DNA of 64,000 nt from Rhyzopertha dominica (Eukaryota > Arthropoda > Insecta > Coleoptera > Bostrichidae), in contig QCXZ01000003.1 in NCBI GenBank assembly GCA_025024175.1, positions 39,828,257 through 39,892,256 on the forward strand, written 5' to 3'. The notes beneath the pieces were generated by a model. It saw only the letters and a list, made by a program, of their open reading frames with translations, was not told the DNA's origin and did no database searches. This document shows, piece after piece, positions 27,001-39,985 of the stretch. Within the stretch, counting starts at the first letter, position 1, and each line of letters opens with the position of its first letter. Position numbers and translations under genes: made by a program.

Positions 27001-29400
27001 TACATATAAATCCAGCAAGAAAACATAATAACCGATAAATTCAAATATTGACCCAACAGTAAAGCTAATTTTGTATTTCTTAAATAGAAACTACATGAAC
27101 TTCACAACAATAAGATGCAATTAATTTTGCTTAACCAAATATCTCAATATTTTAGGCAGCCCTTATTTAATGGCTGCATTATCCAAAAGAAAGGAATTAA
27201 CGATCTCAAGTTTGAGCGAAGTTTGCGCTGGAATTTTGCTACGGTATGTGAGCAATTTTTAATCGAAGGCGTCTAATGGGTGGAACAGAACGAAGCGGTA
27301 GGGTGCCATTTTATTAAATTTGAAGGAGGGCTTCAACAACTAAAATTTCGAATACCTGAGGCTGGCACCTTTAGGGCAAAGAAATGCGGTTCAAAAGCAC
27401 AATCTTACAAATCGAGTTCGTAACTGTCTTACATATTATTAAAACAACTTTATAAACGAATTATATTCATAATATTCTTTAATCACAATAACACTACGTA
27501 AATCATGGAAGGTAGTGATTTGATTATCTTTGAAAATATCAAGGGCTCTATATCTTTAAATGAATAAAAGCAATATTATTAAATATTAACTTGTTTCATA
27601 AATTTCTTCTTAACCTATTCGCGTGCAGAAAATGATAGACGCGAAAGTTTATTTTTGTCCTATTTGTATGTACCTTGTCACTTTTTTTAAAGCAACATAC
27701 CATAAGAACACACAGTTCGCGAAAGAGCTTTGCAAAATTCCCACGCAACGGCGCCTCCGCCATTTCTGACAGACATGCTAGTCGCACAATTACCCGATTC
27801 TTGCATGTAACGTCTTGCACCTATACGAATTTATTTCTTTAGAACTGACATTGCTTGTCCCTCAGTCACGAAAGGAAATATTGCTAGGTTGAGTTGCGAC
27901 AGATATGGGTAAGCTGGTTTCTTTTTAGAATCCTTATTTATTTTTCGATGAAGTGAATAATTATAAACTAATTACAATACGTAAACAGAAAATAATGTCA
28001 ATTTACAAATTGTAATCAACATCAAATCTTGAACAGGTACGCCATCCATAAAGTTCACATTAAAATAACTACTTACCACCAAGCAACATAAAGTGGACGT
28101 CAGAAGTCTTCCCCCTGCCACTCATGGTAACTTTTGGACGCGACAAATTACTGGCTTTTAAAGGTGATACATTTTAGCAAATGGGGACTAAATACGACAT
28201 ATTTTGTTCTCTTTGTTATCGTTTAGAAAAATGAAATCGAACTATCCATTCTAGAATTATGGGTGCATAAATATGAAACACTTCTACGTTTTAAATCCCT
28301 CCCCCATTCCATTAATTAGTAACTTTTGAACGTGTTAAGCTAGATGATCCGAATAAAATCCGAGTAAGATCGCTGATAATGACTACCTCTTAAGATGGTG
28401 CCACAGTTGCTACCAACTCATAAATTTTATTGCAAAGTAGATCATTTAAAATCTCATTTGAAAGCCACTTCCGTTATCTACATAATGGTGCATAGTAAAT
28501 TGAAATCGAAAATCCAACGTTTTAATATGAAAACGCTATGTCACATTTCTAAACCTAACTACGGAATGAATTACCTGATTTCAATTTATTAAACGCCTTT
28601 ATGTAAATAATGGAAGAAGATCTCAATAGAACCTCTTGCCATTTCAATTTTTTGTTTTGGTTATCACACCATCTTGGATTTTGTTGAATAAACCTATTAC
28701 CCAAAAAGAGGTTAATTTCTCAACGATGTTTCTGATGTTATCCGAACCTCCTAATTTAAGGAATTCATAAATAGACATAAGGAGAGAGACTTTTGATGGT
28801 GGATAGAGAGGTAAGTTGACGCACAGAAAATGATTGGCCCAAATTGCGCCGTTCGGCATTCGGCTTTTAATGCGTCCATATGTACAGGTATGTCAGCGAT
28901 CAAGTGCCCTTAATCAAATGGAAATGTCAGCTGTATTTTACAGAAAAGCGGATACATAAAAATCATTACTTAGCTCTTCAAAATGTTTTTAATGTCAGCA
29001 AGCTTGTTAACTTTAATAAAGCTAACAACTAATGCCGCGGTTCAATAAAGAAAATTAATTGATTTTTTGTCATAGGTAGGTATACCCAACAGTGAAAACT
29101 GAGTGGTATTAATTAAAATGGGGAATGATGGAAATTGTGTGCTACCTGCTACACACGTTCTCTCTTGTTGTTTACGCTTTATTGCAGGCCGTGCTGTTGT
29201 GCGGCCTAATAATATTGGCCTAAAGCACATTCAAAAACAATAGCGCCTATTTTTATAGTATTTACCAAATCAATGTGGAAATCAACAATATGCATTACGC
29301 ATTAAAAAATTAATGTAATATCCTTCACTGGTTCGGGTTTGCTGGCAGTTTTTATTAACTCGTAGTGTGCAAGCCTTCGAGGCTATTTACAATAGTACCA
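24070..29400. other. AT-rich noncoding DNA, no gene recognised
   Basis: No exon, transposase motif or paired terminal repeat could be identified over 5.3 kb. A GC-richer patch at 27710-27800 carries a 74-codon minus-strand frame without recognisable motifs. Confidence 0.45.
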
Positions 29401-29404
29401 TACA

Positions 29405-30200
29405 TAGGCTAATGTTTTCAAATATCCCCAAGAAAAAAAACGACAGCAATTAAGTCAGACGAACTTGCAAGCCATAATACAGGTCCGTTTGGTGTAAACG
29501 GAAATCGAAATGAACTGAAGCGCACTCTGCTGGAACCACATTTGTTGCTTTTGGTCCAAAGTGTTCTGCAGAAAGTTTATAGAAGCATCGCGTGTTAATC
29601 GATTTGGTAAAACAACAGGACTTAAAAATCTATCCCCCTCAATACTCATCCAAATGTTTGATGAAAAACGTGTTTAATGCTCATATTTCATTAGAGCAAG
29701 GGGAATTTCGTGGGTCCAAACAACAAATTGTATTACGTGTNAACTTCTCATCAGTAAAAAGAATATTGGCAANAAAACGGCGGTGTTCAGCATCATTGCG
29801 TAGAAAACAGTGGCAAAAACAGACGTGCTTGATGATCACGTGGATTTAAGGCCTGTACTCGTTGTACCTACACGGTAGTATAAAGCAGCTGCTCCTGGAG
29901 TACTCTCAAAACAAGAAGAACACTAATTCCTATTAATATCCTCCGTACATTCGTCGCAGGATTATGCTCCATCCGTGGTGGAATTCCTTCTTTTCCTCTA
30001 AGAGTAGATGACCTTAGCCTTCCAGATAAATAGCATTGTCTGCTCAATGAATAGGTATTACGCGATCTTTGGTAAATTTTTACAAACACATTATGATGCG
30101 AAGGAATCTGGTGATTCGGATTTTTTCGACATTCGGTGTATAACCTATGCATTGTTTTCATTGCTTGCGTTTTCTTTGCTTGTTTTGTTATTTTAAAACA
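29405..30200 (-). pseudogene. mariner-superfamily DDE transposase relic 2 (distinct lineage)
   Basis: The minus strand reads RLYTECRKNPNHQIPSHHNV then FVKIYQRSRNTYS (N-terminal helix-turn-helix), ENPATNVRRI-like HNPATNVRRI, VLRVLQEQLLY, QRVQALNPRDHQARLF, then INFLQNTLDQKQQMWFQQSA, and finally FFLGIFE-type sequence at 29440-29408. These correspond to the family pattern RxYxERFPNRRxPSHxxF, ENPxTSxRRIA, VWRVLxEQLLYP, QRVQALxPRDYPARxxF, QQMWFQHDGAPPH and FFLWGHLK. Frameshifts and stops make it inactive, and the catalytic QQDGA-type box is degraded. It ends about 80 bases from the MITE at 30283. Confidence 0.82.
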
Positions 30201-30282
30201 ATAGCTAAGGGCTTCTTTTACAAATAATTCAAACCTCAGACTAGTACTCAGCATCTTAAGCTAGTATTTGTACTGACATGTA

Positions 30283-30847
30283 ATGGGTGTTCATAAAAAA
30301 GACTGATCAAGTAGTTTTTGTCGTCGCAGTGGTGGTGCAACTGAACTCTCACCTCTCACGTGTCAATTTATGTTGTGCATGTTTGTTCACCTGTTATTGC
30401 AGTTATCCCATGGGCCGTTGTTATATTATCCTGTTTTACTGTTGCCGTCCGTTTATCAGGACCATTAAAAATTTCTTCTTAGCCCCTTACCTTTAAATGA
30501 CTCCACTTGAATGCACGTGTTGGTGTTTACCTGCGTTCATCCTGTCTTCGTCTTCAAGCGGCAACATGTTGCGGTAGAAACGCTTTCACTTCTTCCAGCT
30601 TAGCGGTTCCCGTTTTAATGTCCCGCAAAACGGGATAGTATAGCTAGCAACGGCCATAGGGGATTCCGCGATTTGTAAACGCAAAGTAAGTTTTATTTTC
30701 ATCAGTAAAATGGACAGGGAATATGTCAAAAGGGCCAAACATCAAATGTGGATCAAATTATACGAACTAATTTACAAGGAAGGCGCTACAATCATGTTAT
30801 AAAACAAAACTATGTCTTACTTGACTCGTTTTTTTGTGAACACCCAT
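30283..30847. mobile_element. MITE with about 32-bp inverted termini and TA duplication
   Basis: The left terminus ATGGGTGTTCATAAAAAAGA is matched in reverse complement by the right terminus (ATGGGTGTTCACAAAAAAAC), and both continue to CAAGTA about 30 bases in. Each end is flanked by TA (30281-30282 and 30848-30849), the target duplication of Tc1/mariner-type elements. The 565-bp interior has no long frame. Transposase relic 2 of the same superfamily lies immediately to the left but outside the termini. Confidence 0.85.
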
Positions 30848-30849
30848 TA

Positions 30850-33800
30850 TAAGCAGTAGTGGTAATTATAATATATGCCTTAAAATATCATATTATGTTT
30901 TATAAAATCGAGGCAATAAAAAATCATTCGTATGGGCTGATCTATCTAAACTCAAAAATAAGGAGATTTGTTAAAAAAATTTACATATTATTTGACATAC
31001 TACAGTAGTATGGTAGGTACAAAAAATATTTTTACATCAAAAATACAATTAATTGGTATAATCATGGTTATTTTTGGCATCACGGATTTTTTTGATAAAT
31101 GCGAAGTAAAAAACTGCAGCAGTTTAGTATATATAAGTTATAATACTTTAATTAAAAGTAACAGCTTCTTCCGACATTATTCAATTTACTTCATTTGCAT
31201 AAGCTGTTGGAAAGTTCGCAACGATATTAAACTCGTAAAAGGGAAAAGTAAAGCAAACTCATTTAAACCCTAAATTATTACATTATAACCGCCTTATTTT
31301 TAGACAAGGGAAGTAGAAGGACTTCGATGCAATATTACAATTGTGCTGGTTTCAATACTTACTAGATGTTGATAAAAGGGAATAACCGCAATTTCACCTC
31401 TATTTTTAGTTAAAGAAGTTAACTGTAAGATTCACTACATGGAACTCGTTTTGAGCAGATCTTACAATAAACAAGAGCTAAGAATGACGAAACCAGAATA
31501 TAAAACCACATCGTTCGTCGCTTTATTATTTCCGTACCCCTCATCTCGTAATAATGCGAGCAGATGACGCTTTATTACCTCTACTTTTACATCAGGTTGT
31601 TCCGCAAGGCGTTAAATCTTTATTAGATACGATTCTGCACCGTCATCATAATGGGAGACAAGGCCGCTTAATGGAAACTGCTATTCACGTAATGAGAGCT
31701 ATCATTTCTGAATCAAGGGCCATTTTTACTTTCTTCGATTTCGAGGAACCGATGGCCCTTTGATTGGGCAATTGTTCGGGAGGTAGGTAAGTGACTAAGC
31801 ACGCTTCTGAAAGCGCAGAAGCATTAAATAGGGAGTTTTATTGTGCAAAAGCGGCATTTTGAAATGTTCAGTATGGATTTCTGGGCGAACATAAAAAATA
31901 CAATCTGTTAAACGCCGATATGTTGAAAATTATTAAGTATCTACTCGTTTACATATTTACATTTTATAGTTGTATAAATGCCTGAAGATTAAAAAATTTT
32001 ATTTGAAGATGCTCATCATAGCAGTGTGCGTAACATCAGCGAGAAGGACTCACCACGATGTTGATGTTCCAATGCATATTTTGGTCAGTTATTACTCTAA
32101 CCAGTGTTTTGCTGATTCAAATCAGTTCTAAAATAACAATATGCNTACGATGTGTAGAAGAAATTAGTCTCAGATTGGGAAGACAATTAGTGTCAAACTA
32201 AGTACATTAAAACAACCTATTCCTATCGATTAACAGTTACTATCCGTTTTAAGTGGGTAGGTTTTAAAAAATGAAAATAAAAAATCAAAAACTGATTGCC
32301 CTTATTAACCCCCTTTTTAGGGTATTTTTCATGACCCTGTCATTTCGAGATCAATGGGTGCAACTAACTTCTTGGGGTAATATCACCTTAAAAGGCGAGG
32401 GCTACTTCAGAAAAATCATCCTCATACTCTCAAAACCCTTAAGGCGCCAATCACCTCGGAAGCTGCTATTTCTGACACACTCTGATTAGCTACCAACTAT
32501 CAACAGATGAATATGAAAATATCAAGAATTTTGCTTGCTCAGTATGGCATAATATATACTGTGTACATTTTGTATGTACAGAGATGTATGTATATTTACA
32601 AAAGTTATTTCATACTTTTGGGATCGCCAAAATCTCACGCAAATCGCAATACTGTAATATTTTTTTTAATTATTCGGTTTCGTAATGAAATAGTGATAAA
32701 GAAATAGTGCAGCGTTCACAATTTAAATAAAAATTAAAGATAGATGGCATAATCACAATTTTTTAATAGGTTCTTTCTTGCAACAAATCTATTTATGTTA
32801 AGCTAAAAGCAAAATAATTTTTCTAAAACAATACTATCTACAACAATCGAACGAAATCAACATCAAACAAGGATTGGTTTATAAATATCAAAATCAGTAA
32901 TCTTACATAGTTCAATAGTTATGAAAAGTCTAAAATCAAAATATCACAAACGCAATTAATTATCTTGGCTACATCATAATCAATAAACTATTATAAACGA
33001 CAGTTAAAATAATGTTATGTTTTCATGTGATTCTAATAAAATATGCAGCAGATCTTTTATTTGGGTGGTAATCTTCTTTTCCGAAGCAGCAAAAATGCGA
33101 TTATGTAAAATTATTTATAATAACTATTAAAAGAATAAATAAATTGGCAGAATATAATAACGACTCTGACAGACTTTACACAGAGAGTGTTTTAGAAACC
33201 AAACATGATACTTTGTTATTTTAAAGTTACTACGCTTTTTAAGTCTTATAGCATTATTTTGATGCATTGATTACACTTAATGTTTAGCTAATGTGGCTAC
33301 AATATAGTAAAAGCATCAACAAACCAACAATCTACTAAATAAGCTCAACAGTTTTTTATTTATTTCCAAAGAAAGAAGAATGAACTTTTGGAAACCAAAA
33401 GGCTTTATCTTTTAACTACTTTATGTACCTATAACTGCATAAAATATTGTTTTTAATTTGCAATGGTAGTTAAGGCATAACGCAAGTTTCAACCCAAGAC
33501 ACACGCAAAATTAGTAGAAACACTCTAACTTCAACGTTATAAACGCGTAAAACGACTGAATACGTCAATATAAAATTCATCTACCTAGAGGTATGCTTTC
33601 ATCGGCGAATGAATTACTTATTAACAACTAATCAGATATATAGAAAGAATACGTAATCAAACGTGTCTACAATTTGGTTTTTAAATGTTGGATCAATAAG
33701 ATGCAGTGCAGATTTTCGTTCCAGAAACTACGGCAAGCGTACTTCATAAATATAAGCTCCATCGACTAAGGTGTCTAGGTAACTTCTATGAGCCACAGAC

Positions 33801-34710
33801 TCTAAAAATATTCTCGGCACAAAGCAAGAGAACAAAGTATTTCATTCAGTAAACAAGCGAGTGTCGTTTTATTATCAAATTATTAAAATCCCCTACGAGC
33901 ACGTTCTTGTAAAATCTTGACATACAAAAGTAACACAATTTTTGAGCAGTGCAACATAACTGCGAATAAATCGATAACCATCTACCTCGAAAATGATGTC
34001 ACGGCATTTCTGTGGAATGGGCTATATCATTGTAGGTTGCAGACATAATGCTCTGCAAGATAAGATCAATCCGTAATTTTCAGCGGTCAAAAGCAGACAC
34101 ACCCAGCAGGAACAAAAAACGACCGGATATCTCTCTTCCGTTACAGAAACATCCTTTGCAACTTTTCGACCTTCTCATCGGAGTTTACCAATTACGATAG
34201 GTTTGCTGCTAGCGTTTAAGTAACGTAAGGAATGGTTAGGTACGGATTCGTGAAAAAAAGGACCAGGCAGAAAACGAAATATCGTTACATAAATATATAT
34301 ACATAGTATGACGCTTACCTATCATATTTTTACGTCTAATGCGAAACAGTGGCGATTTCAGTACTGTACTCTTTAAAAATTCTGGAACCAAGCAAATTCC
34401 ACTCCTGAATAATTAATAACTAAAACAAGCTAAAAATATTGCTTATCTTTTTTACCTCACTAAAAGAACAAACATCTGAAGTAAATACAAAGCGTGCATT
34501 TCAACCTGGAGTAACACAATAAATACGTCGCAAATAATAGAACAGATCTTAGTACACAAAAATTAAGTGCCCGTTCGATAGTGTATTAAGTCATACATGT
34601 TCCGGAAGACAAGAGAAACGCCAAGAGCAAAAGAAACGTTTTTCCGCGAAAGCTCATCTAAACGCGGTTGACGATAAAATAGAGTAAATAGCAGTACGAA
34701 GGAAACATCT
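30850..34710. other. AT-rich noncoding DNA with one coding-like open frame
   Basis: Nothing recognisable apart from a plus-strand frame at 31554-31763 (70 codons from ATG, open further upstream). It is leucine-rich at its start and includes TAIHVMRAIISESRAIFTFF; it does not resemble a family I know. A donor-like GGTAAGTG follows at about 31787. No trio spectrin-repeat exon could be found on the minus strand here. Confidence 0.4.
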
Positions 34711-35540
34711 AAAAAACCGCTGCAAATTGAATCTATACTTCCACATCCAATTGTCAAAATGACATTTGCGTTTTTATTTCTTATACTATGCGATTGGTAA
34801 TCAGGTTTTGAGCATTTTTCCTTTCTACACATTTTTTCTAAGAAAAACAGTCCTCGTGATATTAACAAAAATATATAAATTGTTAAATCGTTTTTTTCCA
34901 AATAACTCGAAAATTCTAACTTAACAAAAAATTACAAGAGTGCTTTCTGATCAGAAATTTGATTTTCTACATAATACCAAAATTTAAAAAAAATCGTACG
35001 AGCGGGGTCCAAAATAGGTTTTTTGGGAATATTTGAAAATGTCAAAATTTTTGATAAATTTTCTAAGACACTTTTTGTGAAAAATTTTATTTCCTATCTG
35101 ATGGAATTTTCATTTTTTGAATATATTAAATATATTCGGAGATATTTAGAAAAAAACGTTTTCTTTAAGTGACGCTTTTTTGCTAATATCTTCTAAACAG
35201 TTTGCTGCACCGTAAATTTATAAGAACGAATAATACTCGCAGTTATACTACTAGTCACATACTAAAACGAAAAAAAAATTAAAATTTGCAAAAAGGGTAG
35301 TTACCCCCAATTTCGCCCCCTTCCCGATACCCTCCTTTCCCCACAAACAATAGGTCTCTTTGGGTAGCTGAGATTTATACGTTTGCCAAATTTCAAGTTC
35401 ATATATTAAGTCTTTCGAAAGTTATCGTGTCCACAAACAAAACCAGACACACAGATAAGAAATTTGTTTTTTGCGTTATCGACCATTTTTAAGCGAATGA
35501 CCAAATAAAAAATTTTGAAAATTTTTTTCGCGATACAATA
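34711..35540 (+). repeat. dispersed repeat family X, copy 2
   Basis: This is the longer member of the pair with 18106-18792, carrying the extra interval and a second cytosine-rich stretch near 35305-35345. Both copies begin and end at the same words, which defines the element's ends to within a few bases. The copies differ by perhaps a tenth of positions by eye, so the insertions are old. Confidence 0.8.
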
Positions 35541-36427
35541 ATACCTATTAACTATACTTTCAAATATCTAATAATAATAATACAGAAGAAACAACGGCAT
35601 TAATTCTAGAAAACCTATCCTATACAGCATCAGATAAAGAAAATTGACGGAGCGGCGAAACAGGGTTAGCAAAAACACAAGGTTTTTGATCATCTGGAAT
35701 TGTTTTTTTTTCTTTTTTTCTGTCGAAAATGTACCCTTATTAAATGCAATTGGAGATACACGGTTTAAACAAATAAACCCTGGTTTTAGCAAAAAAAAAT
35801 TTAGATGTTTTCTGTAAACATCCGGTACGACGACACAATCAGGTTAAAAGATTTACGGGCAAAATACTCAGATGGCAGGCAAAATATGTGCGTTTTTCTG
35901 CAAATATGTACTGTTTTCTACTTTTAAAATGAAAGAATTGTTGTGTTTCGCAAAATGTTAGTTGAAAAACGTATCAAACAAAAGTATTGAAGCTATATTT
36001 TTAATCTCATACTATTAGATCCTATTAGTAGGTTATGAAGTTAATAATTGAAAGGCGAAATACTTTTTTTTCACTTGATTTGTTGTAATAAATAGGATTA
36101 GTTTTACTAATATCCGTTTGTTTTTAATTTTTGTTATTGGTTTGTATACGCATTGATTTAAAAGCTCGATTATAAGATTATTTCGACTATGTGTTTTATT
36201 TAGTCGAGAATGAACCGGGAGTTCAGATGAGTTATGGTTTGTTTACAAGAAAGAAACTTCTGGGCGAGACCCTTACCAGAGCAGAGCGACATTAGTATTA
36301 GTGGAGTGCTGGAATGTTTTAGTTCGTTAATTCTTAGCGGTGATTGTTTCCTTTGTTTTGTGGCTGGACCAGAGTTGATGGACAATTGGAGTATTGCCGG
36401 ATTTAAAGTACTGCAACGGAGAGTCAG

Positions 36428-36846
36428 TGGTATCACGGCCCGCTCAACGCCTGTGGGCAGGCAACCCGACGTGCTAGAGTGTTCGAGATTAATCGATGCG
36501 AAAGGCTCTAGTAAAGTCTAGGAAGGTTCGAAATCGAGAGCCTTCGCGAATGTGCCAGACACGCCAAGTAAGTGGGGAGTCTGCGGATATATAAGCGGCC
36601 AGAGACGGAAGTGAGAGGGAGTTAGACAGTCTATGAACGCGCGAGTTTTGAAAGTGACGGAAAGTGAGATTTAAGTGTTGTAAAGTGATATAAGTAAACT
36701 GTAGTGTTTTTAAAAGTAGTGTATAGTTGAGTAAAGTTTGTTAATTGTTAAAGTAATTGTGAATAGTGCTTGTTAGTGTTTTAGAACTGTTAAATAAAGT
36801 GTTTTAAATCAGAAATCCAGAATTTTCGAACCCGAATTCCGTAACA
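36428..36846 (+). mobile_element. 5' LTR of a Ty3/gypsy-like retrotransposon
   Basis: The segment ends CCGTAACA and is followed two bases later by TGGTGTCAGAAAGCGG, an insect LTR-element primer-binding site of the tRNA-Leu type (usually TGGTGTCAGAAGTGGG). Inside are a TATA box (TATATAA, 36588-36594), a G/T-rich leader and an AATAAA signal (36793-36798). The left edge is inferred from the TG preceding a GC-rich start (TATCACGGCCCGC); it could be off by tens of bases, and no second LTR is available to verify it. Confidence 0.65.
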
Positions 36847-37680
36847 ATTGGTGTCAGAAAGCGGAATTTTGGATTTCTGGAGTGTTCTACGGACCGGATA
36901 GACAGTGTTTGGAGAAGTTTTAGAAAATTCTAGTTTATGCCAGTAACAAGAAGACAATCGGCCAATATGAAGCACAACTAGAACAGTTAATGCAAATGAT
37001 GCAGAAAATGCAAGAAAACATGACAGAGCAGATAAAAGCCTGTCAAGAGGACATGAAACCGGACAAGAAGAAATGAAGGCAGAAATTCAAAATCGGACAG
37101 GAAGAAATTAAGAAGAAAATAATAATGGCTGTGCAAGAACAACTTAAAACCGAAATAGAGGGAAATCAGAACAGAGCCAAAATAAATTGAAGAACGGATC
37201 GGACAGTTGTAACAGAAGAGCTTAAAGTTACACAGAATGCAGTCGAAGAGAAAGTGGAGCTTGTCGAAGAAAAGGTCAACAAAGTAGAGGAAAAACTTTG
37301 CAATAAATTCGAAGAAAAAGTTCTACACATGAAAGGAGAATTTGGAAAGAAATTTTGACAGTAAAAAGAACCTGGAAAGAATGAAAACCCACGTATGACG
37401 TCTTCGCCAGTTATTGGAAATAACAAAATAAAACCANNNNNNNNNNNNNNNNNNNNNNNNNNNNNNNNNNNNNNNNNNNNNNNNNNNNNNNNNNNNNNNN
37501 NNNNNNNNNNNNNNNNNNNNNNNNNNNNNNNNNNNNACTTTGAACCATAACTGAAGAGGCACAAAACAGAGCCAAAACATTTGAATAAAAGAAAAACCAA
37601 GAAATAAATAACAATTTTAATAGGCAAGGAACCTGAACCAACAACAGAGACTGAATAAAATAAATGTATTAAAGCTTCTA
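36847..37680 (+). pseudogene. gag region of the LTR retrotransposon, frameshifted, interrupted by gap
   Basis: After the primer-binding site an ATG at 36937 starts MPVTRRQSAN, the usual start of insect gypsy-like gag proteins of this type. A one-base shift then leads to a glutamine/glutamate/lysine-rich coiled-coil (AQLEQLMQMMQKMQENMTEQ, later EEKVELVEEKVNKVEEKL) ending near KGEFGKKF. There are several frameshifts. The 100-N gap at 37437 follows, and the A-rich sequence to about 37680 has no clear pol motif. It is a dead element. Confidence 0.65.
37437..37536. other. assembly gap, 100 N, inside LTR element relic
   Basis: There are exactly 100 unknown bases. The flanks are A-rich retroelement-like sequence, so the gap probably hides part of the LTR retrotransposon that begins near 36428. 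Confidence 0.95.
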
Positions 37681-37713
37681 AGCATACAAATATTAAATAT
37701 ATTTGGCTATTGT

Positions 37714-37722
37714 ACAGGGTGT
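37714..37722 (+). repeat. ACAGGGTGT terminal motif
   Basis: TGTACAGGGTGTCCCAG is a frequent end sequence of dispersed insect repeats. The same ACAGGGTGT word occurs at 47908 and 48843. The extent of the element it belongs to could not be determined here. Confidence 0.35.
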
Positions 37723-38002
37723 CCCAGTTTTATTTTGTAAAATTTCAAATAGGTAGAACCAGAATTTTTATCCACAATGTCAGAATAATAAAAAATAAAA
37801 AAACTTGCTAATAGGCCAGACTGACTTAGAGGAGCACTCACAATTAAGGGTGTTTATTCAATAACTAGATTTTCCAAATGCAGTGAAAGTAGAACAAAAA
37901 ACAATGCACACTTTTCTTGGTAAGAGGCCGACTATTTTCAAGCAAAATGCATGGTAATTTTATTACATGTGCATAGAAAACATGATGATGTATAATCAGA
38001 GT

Positions 38003-39077
38003 CTTGATACTTCTAGACTGCGCCTACTCCATTAGTCGCTGCGAACGAAAAGTGTTGTTAACATATTAGGCCACCCAAAACACTTGTAAAGGCAAGAAAG
38101 TGCCCGCACTGGTGCTCACAGTTTATTTTGATTTCGATTACAGTGCCGCCCCGGGCTTATTTTTTTATGTTTGTCAAAATTTCTTTCACCAATCGAAACA
38201 ATTAATTTAAACAACTGATGTAGCAATTGCGTAAGGCAAATTTCGGAATCGAGGTATTTCTTTACCTAATTGAGTTAAACCTATAGTTGTGCGAGATGAC
38301 AGGTGCAGAAAAGTTGAAAAAGACGCCAATGAAATAATTTTTGTGGTAGCGTACATAAAACGAAGATATGAGTATTTTATTCCGTGCCCGAATCTGTTGC
38401 ACACCACGCGACCTCGTTGCTGTGCCTGGAGTACTTACGACCTGAAGATTTTGAACGCTGGATGCGTAAAATAAAACCGGAAACTGGTACAAACGTTATT
38501 ATTGATTTTTTAACAACACAAGTTTGTTATATAACTGTCTAATTCTATGTTGCACATCATTTTGCGTTTTGTTTAGGTCTTTGTTCTCCAGTTCGTAGGT
38601 ACTCCAGGCACAGTAGCGAGGTCGTGCGGCGTTCGGACATGGAAAAAAAAATCATATNTTCGTTATATGTTACACTGCCACAAAAATTATTTCATTAGCG
38701 TCTTTTTCGACTTTTTCTGCATCTTTCATCTCGCACAACAATAGGTCTAAACTCATTTAGGTACAAAATACCTTGATGACGAAATTTGCCACACGCGATT
38801 GCTACATCAGTTTGCCTTAAATTAATTGTATCCTTGGTTATTATTAACTGGTTTTTAACTTCTCTCTACACATAATGAAACGAGAAAGTGTGCACTTTTG
38901 ATTGGTGAAGAAAATTTTGAGAAACATAATAAATAAGTCCAGGGCGGCAATGTAATCAAAATCAAAATGAACTGTGAGCACCGACACAGGCGGCTTTCTT
39001 GCCTATACAAGTGTTTTAGGTGGCCTAACATGTTAACAACATTTTTGTCGCCCTGCTAGCAGTCTAGAAGTATCAAG
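38003..39077. repeat. 1.1-kb foldback (large inverted repeat)
   Basis: The left arm 38003-38441 is the reverse complement of the right arm 38592-39077, with a spacer of about 150 bp. The outer ends are CTTGATACTTCTAGACTG and its exact complement. Further matched landmarks include GTTGTTAACAT, GGCCACC-AAAACACTTGTA, GGTGCTCACAGTT, GCCGCCC, and the inner GTGCCTGGAGTAC/GTACTCCAGGCAC. Arms have diverged by substitutions and indels, roughly 80-85% identical by eye. No open frame of note. It lies on the 3' side of trio exon E. Confidence 0.85.
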
Positions 39078-39985
39078 TCCTTCGTACAATATGATACAAA
39101 ATAGCAAAAAAAAAATAAGATAATTAATGTAAATTTGCACTTAGCTCTTTTGCTCCAGTAACTTTATTAACACCTGTGGATAGTCAATCTTTTTTTACCC
39201 ATTTAATATCACAGCCATCTTTAGAATCTTTTTTATTCGTGAACACCCTTCCCTTCCCTACAGAGCTAGCAAAGGTTATTTGGACATTCTATATTCAAAG
39301 ATTCTAGCAGGCTCCAATAAAACAAGACCCCATATTGCCACCTAGAAATTGAAAATTTTTATGCGAGAGAGTTGATATGTTTTATCCAGTAGACAATTCT
39401 GATCTAATGCCTAAATAATTTCTTATTTGTCCATAAGTTAAAGATAAATCATGTAGAAAATGACTACTGCAGTAAAGAAAGGAGTACATTCAATATTTAG
39501 AGAACAACCCTAATATAATAACATAGGTAATGGTGTTTCATAGTAGCGTTGCACATAATCTGAAAAACAATTTACTTCCCACTTTCAGAGACATTACTTA
39601 AAAAAAACAATAAGAAATACACTTAACTTTAACAATACATCAGTTTCTATCCTATAGAAAAATGTCTAGATATTGCCATTTGTTAAGAATATTTAATTAA
39701 AATAGATTAACCTGCTTTTTACAATACTGTTTTGCACAACTTGATCAGAAATATTTTTGTACTTCTGGGTTAGTAACCACATCCCATTATTTTTACTTAT
39801 TCCTTTGGCTGTGTTTACAGAATAAAACTGTGGACATTCTGTTTAAGCACAATTAAAATCTCTTATATGATTTTTTCTGTATGTTTCTAAACAAAATTTA
39901 TAATTTAAAATTAATAATGTATTCATAAATAAACATACTTAATTTCTTCATTTTGCAGACTTCTATTAAACTTGTCTCAACTTAC

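Noticed and set aside
37166..37644. Long minus-strand frames spanning the gap
   Set aside because: They read through N bases and are the reverse of the purine-rich gag sequence.
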